DNA from: Pseudomonadales bacterium
GTDB lineage: Bacteria; Pseudomonadota; Gammaproteobacteria; Pseudomonadales; Litorivicinaceae
NCBI GenBank assembly: GCA_012269655.1
Contig: JAAXJV010000127.1
Location: 1-5,874, forward strand
Direction of reading: 5' to 3'
DNA length: 5,874 nucleotides
Both the position numbers and the translations under genes were made by a program. Below are positions 1 through 5,874 of the stretch, one piece after another; the first letter of the stretch is position 1; the number at the start of each line of letters is the position of its first letter. The notes beneath the pieces were generated by a model that saw only the letters and a program-made list of their open reading frames with translations, made no database searches and was not told the origin of the DNA.

Positions 1-846
1 GATCACGTCTTTGATGACGATATCGTTGCCCGTCTTGGGATTCTTCAGGGTCATCCAAGGACCACCGTCCAACAACTCAGCGCCGAATTCCTCAGCGGCC
101 AAGGCGTAACCGAAGTCTTTGAATGCGCCTTCGGTGAATTTCATAATGTTGCCCTTGTGCACCAAGGTCACGCTGTCTTTGTCGTTGTCGATCGCGTATT
201 GGATAGCACGACGAACCAAACGCTCGGTGCCTTCCTTTGAAACCGGCTTAATGCCGATACCACAGTTCTGAGGGAAACGGATCTTCTGTACGCCCATCTC
301 GTCCTGAAGATGCTTAATCAGAGCGTCAGCTTCAGGTGTGCCGGCAGCCCACTCGATGCCTGCGTAGATGTCTTCCGAGTTCTCACGGAAGATGATCATG
401 TCGGTTAGCTCAGGCTGCTTCAAAGGCGAAGGTACGCCGTTGAAATAACGCACAGGACGCTCACAGCTATACAGGTCCAACTGCTGACGGATTGCCACGT
501 TCAAAGAACGGATACCGCCGCCGACCGGCGTGGTCAGGGGGCCCTTGATGCTAACTTTGAACTCTTTCAAAGCTTCAAGTGTTTCCTCGGGCAACCACTG
601 GTCTGCACCGTAAACGTTGACTGACTTCTCGCCGCAGAAAACTTCCATCCAAGAAATTTTCTTTTCGCCGCCGTAAGCTTTTTCGACCGCTGCGTCGATC
701 ACGTCGATCATCGGGGGGGTAACGTCCACACCGATACCGTCGCCTTCGATGAAAGGAATGATCGGATTATTGGGTACGTTCAAAGAATTGTCTGCGTTGA
801 CCGTGATCTTGTCACCGGCCGGTACTTGGATGTGCTGGTATCCCAT
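1..846 (-). CDS. icd: Isocitrate dehydrogenase, NADP-type (Icd), 5' part
   Basis: The product oxidatively decarboxylates isocitrate to 2-oxoglutarate in the TCA cycle (cytoplasm) and normally makes NADPH. The window holds the ATG (844-846) and 282 codons; the E. coli protein has 416 residues, so about a third at the C-terminus is missing, cut by the window edge. The frame is open throughout. Landmarks by residue: [19 protein letters not shown] (26-44), [21 protein letters not shown] (101-121), [16 protein letters not shown] (151-166), and [16 protein letters not shown] (229-244). Substrate-binding Arg120, Arg130 and Arg154 and catalytic Tyr161 and Lys231 are present (E. coli numbers plus one). 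Ser114 matches E. coli Ser113, the residue phosphorylated by the AceK kinase/phosphatase, so that control is possible here. The coenzyme-specificity residues lie beyond the edge; NADP use is inferred from close similarity to the E. coli/Pseudomonas type. The gene is transcribed divergently from rluE. Confidence 0.97.
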   Translation of the reverse strand, partial: MGYQHIQVPAGDKITVNADNSLNVPNNPIIPFIEGDGIGVDVTPPMIDVIDAAVEKAYGGEKKISWMEVFCGEKSVNVYGADQWLPEETLEALKEFKVSIKGPLTTPVGGGIRSLNVAIRQQLDLYSCERPVRYFNGVPSPLKQPELTDMIIFRENSEDIYAGIEWAAGTPEADALIKHLQDEMGVQKIRFPQNCGIGIKPVSKEGTERLVRRAIQYAIDNDKDSVTLVHKGNIMKFTEGAFKDFGYALAAEEFGAELLDGGPWMTLKNPKTGNDIVIKDVI

Positions 847-852
847 CCTTAT

Positions 853-858
853 CTCCCT
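853..858 (-). promoter_or_regulatory. Ribosome binding site of icd
   Basis: Read on the minus strand, AGGGAG lies 6 nt before the icd ATG. This is a strong Shine-Dalgarno match at good spacing and fits a highly expressed TCA-cycle gene. A second AAGG directly touches the start codon (847-850) and is too close to be the main site. Confidence 0.8.
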
Positions 859-869
859 ATAGTGTAATG

Positions 870-890
870 CAAGCCCTTGGTGTGGGCTTG
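870..890 (-). promoter_or_regulatory. Hairpin at the 5' end of the icd leader RNA
   Basis: A perfect 7-bp stem, CAAGCCC (890-884) paired with GGGCTTG (876-870), encloses a 7-nt loop, read on the minus strand. If transcription starts about 7 nt after the predicted -10 (near 893), the stem begins within a few bases of the RNA 5' end and stops 11 nt before the Shine-Dalgarno. No U-tract follows, so it is not a classical terminator. A role in mRNA protection or leader structure is inference. Confidence 0.5.
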
Positions 891-893
891 GGC

Positions 894-908
894 GCGCGGA
901 GTATATCA
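894..908 (-). promoter_or_regulatory. icd promoter, extended -10 with GC-rich discriminator
   Basis: Read on the minus strand, TGATATACT (908-900) is a full extended -10 (TGN followed by TATACT) and is followed by CCGCGC. The -35 position at 17-bp spacing (923-928) reads AAGCGT and is a poor match, as is common for extended -10 promoters. The predicted start near 893 gives a leader of about 47 nt. The same 15 bases occur before purB at 3270-3284, which supports a functional element. Confidence 0.65.
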
Positions 909-915
909 AACGGTT

Positions 916-937
916 ATATAAAACGCTTCTTTTATAT
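916..937. promoter_or_regulatory. AT-rich palindrome, candidate operator between icd and rluE
   Basis: Two perfect 8-base arms, ATATAAAA (916-923) and TTTTATAT (930-937), flank the 6-nt spacer CGCTTC. A further TTTTATA copy lies at 942-948. The element covers the -35 position of the predicted icd promoter and ends 21 bp before the rluE start, so a bound protein could affect both directions. The arms also resemble -10 boxes, so part of it may instead be the rluE promoter, for which I find no good -35. I cannot name a regulator. Confidence 0.4.
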
Positions 938-947
938 GCACTTTTAT

Positions 948-961
948 AGGTACAACTTTTG
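948..961 (+). promoter_or_regulatory. Weak ribosome binding site and TTG start of rluE
   Basis: AGG at 948-950 lies 8 nt before TTG 959-961. An in-frame TAG at 947-949 closes the frame upstream, and the next in-frame ATG is codon 143. The next plausible starts are TTG at codon 5 and GTG at codon 13, the latter inside the conserved FNKPYGVL segment. TTG 959 is therefore the best start. The weak site and rare codon suggest low expression. Confidence 0.65.
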
Positions 962-1567
962 TCCAGCCACTTGATTTTATTTAACAAGCCATATGGCGTG
1001 TTGAGCCAATTCACGTCTGAAGATGGCCACCCAGGATTGTCTGAACACCTGGATCTACCTGGCTACCGAGTCGCCGGCCGACTGGATCGTGACAGTGAAG
1101 GCCTGCTGGTCTTGACCGATAACGGGGCGATCCAAGCCCGCATTGCAGAGCCCAGATACCGCAGCGTGAAAACCTACTGGGCACAGGTGGAAGGGCTACC
1201 GGATGTAACACATTGGACCGAAACCTTGACGCTCAAAGACGGTAAAGCCCGATTTCTCAGTGCCACGCTCATTCAACCGAGCGCGCTGTGGCCACGGATA
1301 CCGCCAATCCGCCAACGGGCGAATATTCCCGACACCTGGGTCTGCGTGCAACTTGATGAGGGCCGCAACCGCCAGGTCCGGCGCATGACCGCTGCACTGG
1401 GACACCCCACACTGCGCTTGATTCGAATGAGCACAGGTCCCTTCGACCTGGACGATTTGCTACCCGGTGAAAGTCGACAGATCCCCGTTCCGCCGGCCTG
1501 GGAAACCTTGGCGCAAAAACCGAAAACCGTTAGAGTGCGTCGCCCAATCAATAGACGCCGCAGGTAA
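959..1567 (+). CDS. rluE: 23S rRNA pseudouridine synthase RluE
   Basis: The protein (202 aa) belongs to the RsuA/RluB/E/F family; E. coli RluE isomerises U2457 of 23S rRNA. Visible motifs are [14 protein letters not shown] (5-18), the catalytic loop [17 protein letters not shown] (40-56) with presumed nucleophile Asp43, WPRIPPIR (111-118) and [20 protein letters not shown] (134-153). No S4 RNA-binding domain precedes the catalytic domain, as in E. coli RluE. Unlike the E. coli protein (217 aa), which as I recall has a basic N-terminal extension, this one starts almost at the first strand. It carries instead a basic C-terminal tail (187-202, ending RRPINRRRR). It is the first gene of the plus-strand group, divergent from icd, and its stop lies 7 bp before mnmA. 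The paralogues RluB and RluF are less likely because of the missing S4 domain and the E. coli-like position next to icd. Confidence 0.92.
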   Translation: MSSHLILFNKPYGVLSQFTSEDGHPGLSEHLDLPGYRVAGRLDRDSEGLLVLTDNGAIQARIAEPRYRSVKTYWAQVEGLPDVTHWTETLTLKDGKARFLSATLIQPSALWPRIPPIRQRANIPDTWVCVQLDEGRNRQVRRMTAALGHPTLRLIRMSTGPFDLDDLLPGESRQIPVPPAWETLAQKPKTVRVRRPINRRRR

Positions 1568-1569
1568 GG
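1565..1569 (+). promoter_or_regulatory. Ribosome binding site of mnmA, overlapping the rluE stop
   Basis: TAAGG includes the rluE stop codon TAA (1565-1567) and lies 5 nt before ATG 1575. Ribosomes finishing rluE would stop directly on the mnmA initiation site, so translational coupling is likely. This fixes ATG 1575 as the mnmA start. Confidence 0.7.
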
Positions 1570-1574
1570 CAGTT

Positions 1575-2639
1575 ATGCATGTTGTAGTCGGAATGTCAGG
1601 CGGAGTCGATTCGTCGGTCACGGCGTATTTATTGCAGCAACAAGGTCATCAGGTTACCGGTTTATTTATGAAAAACTGGGACGAGGATGACGGCACAGAG
1701 TACTGCACGGCGATCGAGGATCTGGCTGACGCGCAAGCGGTCGCCGATAAGCTTGGCATCGAACTAAAAACCGTGAATTTTGCCGCCGAATATTGGGACG
1801 AAGTATTCGAGCACTTTATCGAAGAATATCAAGCCGGTCGCACGCCTAATCCTGACATCCTGTGTAACCGTGAAATTAAATTCAAAGCTTTCTTGGACTA
1901 CGCCCGAACCCTAGGTGCAGAGGCGATCGCCACGGGCCATTACGTCAGACGGACCGAACAGGGCCATTTGCTGCGTGGACTGGACGGCAACAAAGACCAA
2001 AGTTACTTTCTACATGCACTGTCGACGGCTCAGGTATCCAGCGCCCTATTCCCTGTGGGTGAGCTCGAAAAACCTGAAGTTCGCCGCATTGCCGAAGAAC
2101 AGGGTTTTGTCACGGCCCGTAAAAAAGACTCGACCGGTATCTGTTTTATCGGCGAGCGCCGATTTTCCGACTTTCTTAAACGCTATGTCCACTCGGCGCC
2201 GGGTGACATCGTTACTCCCGAGGGCGATCGAGTCGGCCAGCACCAGGGTCTTAGCTTCTACACCTTAGGACAACGACAAGGCCTCGGCATCGGCGGACTC
2301 CGAAACTACCCAGATGAGCCGTGGTTTGTGGCTGACAAAGACATGCAAAACAACCAGCTCATCGCGGTTCAAGGTGCCCAGCATCCATTATTAATGTCAA
2401 AACACCTGTGGGTGCGTGATATGAATTGGATTGGCGAAACGCCCGACGATGCTTTTCACTGCACCATCAAGGTTCGCTATCGCAGCCCGGATGTTGCTTG
2501 CTCGGTTGCGCCGCATGAGGGGGGTTGGAGAGTGACCTTTGAGCAGCCCGAATGGGCCGTTACACCCGGTCAAAGTGCAGTTTTGTACAACGGCGAACGT
2601 TGCTTAGGTGGCGGCGTAATTGAAAGCTTCGAGCGCTGA
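1575..2639 (+). CDS. mnmA: tRNA-specific 2-thiouridylase MnmA
   Basis: MnmA (354 aa here, 368 in E. coli) adenylates U34 of tRNA-Lys, -Glu and -Gln and inserts sulfur delivered by the Tus relay, forming the s2U of the wobble base mnm5s2U. The N-terminal ATP-pyrophosphatase loop is GMSGGVDSS (6-14), followed by [10 protein letters not shown] (31-40). Catalytic Cys97 lies in NPDILCN (92-98) and the partner Cys190 in [11 protein letters not shown] (185-195); these correspond to E. coli Cys102 and Cys199. ATGHYVRR (119-126) and [14 protein letters not shown] (133-146) are family signatures. The central domain and C-terminal beta-barrel follow, with [12 protein letters not shown] and the ending [20 protein letters not shown]. 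The open frame continues upstream of 1575 into rluE, but ATG 1575 has the ribosome site and sits at the family start. The gene is intact, and hflD follows after 15 bp. Confidence 0.97.
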   Translation: MHVVVGMSGGVDSSVTAYLLQQQGHQVTGLFMKNWDEDDGTEYCTAIEDLADAQAVADKLGIELKTVNFAAEYWDEVFEHFIEEYQAGRTPNPDILCNREIKFKAFLDYARTLGAEAIATGHYVRRTEQGHLLRGLDGNKDQSYFLHALSTAQVSSALFPVGELEKPEVRRIAEEQGFVTARKKDSTGICFIGERRFSDFLKRYVHSAPGDIVTPEGDRVGQHQGLSFYTLGQRQGLGIGGLRNYPDEPWFVADKDMQNNQLIAVQGAQHPLLMSKHLWVRDMNWIGETPDDAFHCTIKVRYRSPDVACSVAPHEGGWRVTFEQPEWAVTPGQSAVLYNGERCLGGGVIESFER

Positions 2640-2654
2640 CGCCATAGATCGGTT

Positions 2655-3269
2655 ATGACGAGTATCGAAGAACGTACACTGGCCCTGGCCGGCATTGTCC
2701 AGGCCGCTCACTGGGTAGACCGATTAGCCACCACGGGCGAGCTCAGCACGACGGATCTAGAGGGCAGTCTGGAAAGCCTGTTTCAATTCAACCCGGACAG
2801 CACAGAACAAGCCCTTGGAGGACGACTCGCGGTCAATACTGGCCTGCGCACCTTGTTAAAGTTGATTGAGTCCGGCGGCCAAAGCAATCCGGCGGTCACG
2901 CGCTACTGGGTGTCATTGACCCATCTGGAGCGGCAATTAGGGAAGCGGCCGGACATGTTGGGCATCATTGGCGAACGTCTACAAAGCGCCGAGCGCCAAC
3001 GCATCCATTTTGATGGACTTAACAACCCCAGCGTACTGGCCAATCTATCGCAAATTTACCAGGACACCTTATCGACCTTCCGTTATCGCATTCAGGTTTC
3101 TGGCGATGCTAAGCATCTGCAGTCCAATGGTGCGTCGGACAAGGTGCGCGCACTGCTACTGGTCGGCATCCGCTGCAGCATGCTATGGCACCAGTTGGGT
3201 GGTCGACGCTGGCACTTGTTATTCCAGCGCCAAAAATACGCCCAGGCGGCCAGAAAATTACTTCAGGTC

Positions 3270-3272
<3 letters not shown>
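2655..3272 (+). CDS. hflD: HflD-family protein (DUF489)
   Basis: The protein (205 aa; E. coli HflD has 213) is recognised by its position between mnmA and purB and by conserved segments: TLALAGIVQAAHWVDRLA (8-25), LERQLGKRPDMLGIIGERL (91-109), RYRIQVSGDAKHLQ (143-156) and KVRALLLVGIRCSMLWHQLG (163-182), followed by GRRWHLLFQR. It appears all-helical, with no signal peptide or clear membrane segment. In E. coli, HflD is peripherally membrane-associated and affects lambda lysogenisation by binding CII. Its role for the host is not established, so the phage function should not be carried over. ATG 2655 is the only start after the mnmA stop. Its ribosome site is poor (GATCGG, 2647-2652), suggesting low or coupled translation. 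The TGA stop forms part of the proposed purB promoter. Confidence 0.9.
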
Positions 3273-5696
<2,424 letters not shown>

Positions 5697-5710
<14 letters not shown>

Positions 5711-5874
5711 AAGCGGTGAGTGGGATCACCTAGAAGAGTCCGCCTGTGCAGTTCGTACTGCGGTGTTTGTGCATGAGCAAGCCGTGGCACCGGAAGAGGA
5801 GGGGGACGTGATGGACGCGCAATGTTTACATTTCGTTGCTCGAGATCGGACCGGAAATGCGGTCGGTACTGCTC
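5697..5874 (+). CDS. GNAT family N-acetyltransferase, 5' part
   Basis: ATG 5697 opens a frame of 59 codons that runs off the right edge. The segment AVRTAVFVHEQAVAPEEEGD (18-37), followed by LHFVARDRTGNAVGTA, is typical of the start of small GNAT acetyltransferases of the YjcF/ElaA kind, in which an R..VF..EQ.V..E.E.D pattern precedes the central beta-strands. The acetyl-CoA-binding loop (Q/R-x-x-G-x-G/A) would lie beyond the window, so the substrate cannot be judged. The start overlaps the end of the RoxA-like gene by 14 bp in another frame. AAGGA at 5681-5685 lies 11 nt upstream, rather far, so reinitiation or coupling is likely. Co-transcription with the oxygenase is probable, but a functional link is not shown. 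Confidence 0.8.

Noticed and set aside
1467..1574. Upstream in-frame extension of mnmA starting at ATG 1467
   Set aside because: It would overlap most of the rluE 3' end and add 36 residues absent from the MnmA family. ATG 1575 has a ribosome site at 5-nt spacing and places the ATP loop at the normal position.
1915..2268. 117-codon open frame on the plus strand inside mnmA
   Set aside because: It is a different frame within a conserved, intact mnmA, and the protein looks like a random Arg/Ser/Pro-rich translation.

Overview
This is an ordinary, conserved housekeeping region of a gammaproteobacterial chromosome. The divergent pair icd | rluE, followed by mnmA-hflD-purB, is the gene order known from Escherichia coli (where nudJ lies between rluE and mnmA). 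The start of the Icd protein ([13 protein letters not shown]) and the cupin and GNAT genes after purB look more like Pseudomonas and other Pseudomonadales/Oceanospirillales than enterics. G+C looks a little above half by eye. The species cannot be read from the window.

Layout. Bases 1-846 (minus strand) hold the first 282 codons of icd, NADP-type isocitrate dehydrogenase; its 3' end lies outside the window. Bases 847-958 are a 112-bp divergent regulatory region. It contains an extended -10 promoter for icd, a hairpin at the start of the icd leader, and an AT-rich palindrome that could be an operator. From 959 to the right edge, all genes run on the plus strand: rluE (23S rRNA pseudouridine synthase, TTG start), mnmA (tRNA 2-thiouridylase), hflD, purB (adenylosuccinate lyase), a RoxA/YcfD-type JmjC ribosomal oxygenase gene, and the 5' part of a GNAT acetyltransferase gene cut by the window edge. 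Gaps are 7, 15 and 39 bp, followed by overlaps of 4 and 14 bp. No terminator is visible between them, so this is probably one operon with an internal promoter before purB.

How the genes fit together. Three of the six plus-strand genes modify the translation machinery: rluE acts on 23S rRNA, mnmA on the tRNA wobble uridine, and the RoxA-like gene on ribosomal protein L16. purB supplies purine nucleotides, and icd across the divergent promoter supplies NADPH and 2-oxoglutarate, the latter also being the co-substrate of the RoxA-type oxygenase. The most notable regulatory signal is a 15-base segment, TGATATACTCCGCGC, that occurs identically upstream of icd and of purB. It consists of an extended -10 and a GC-rich discriminator.

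I saw no mobile element, CRISPR array, RNA gene, defence system or novel multi-gene system. The findings below are mainly regulatory and comparative.
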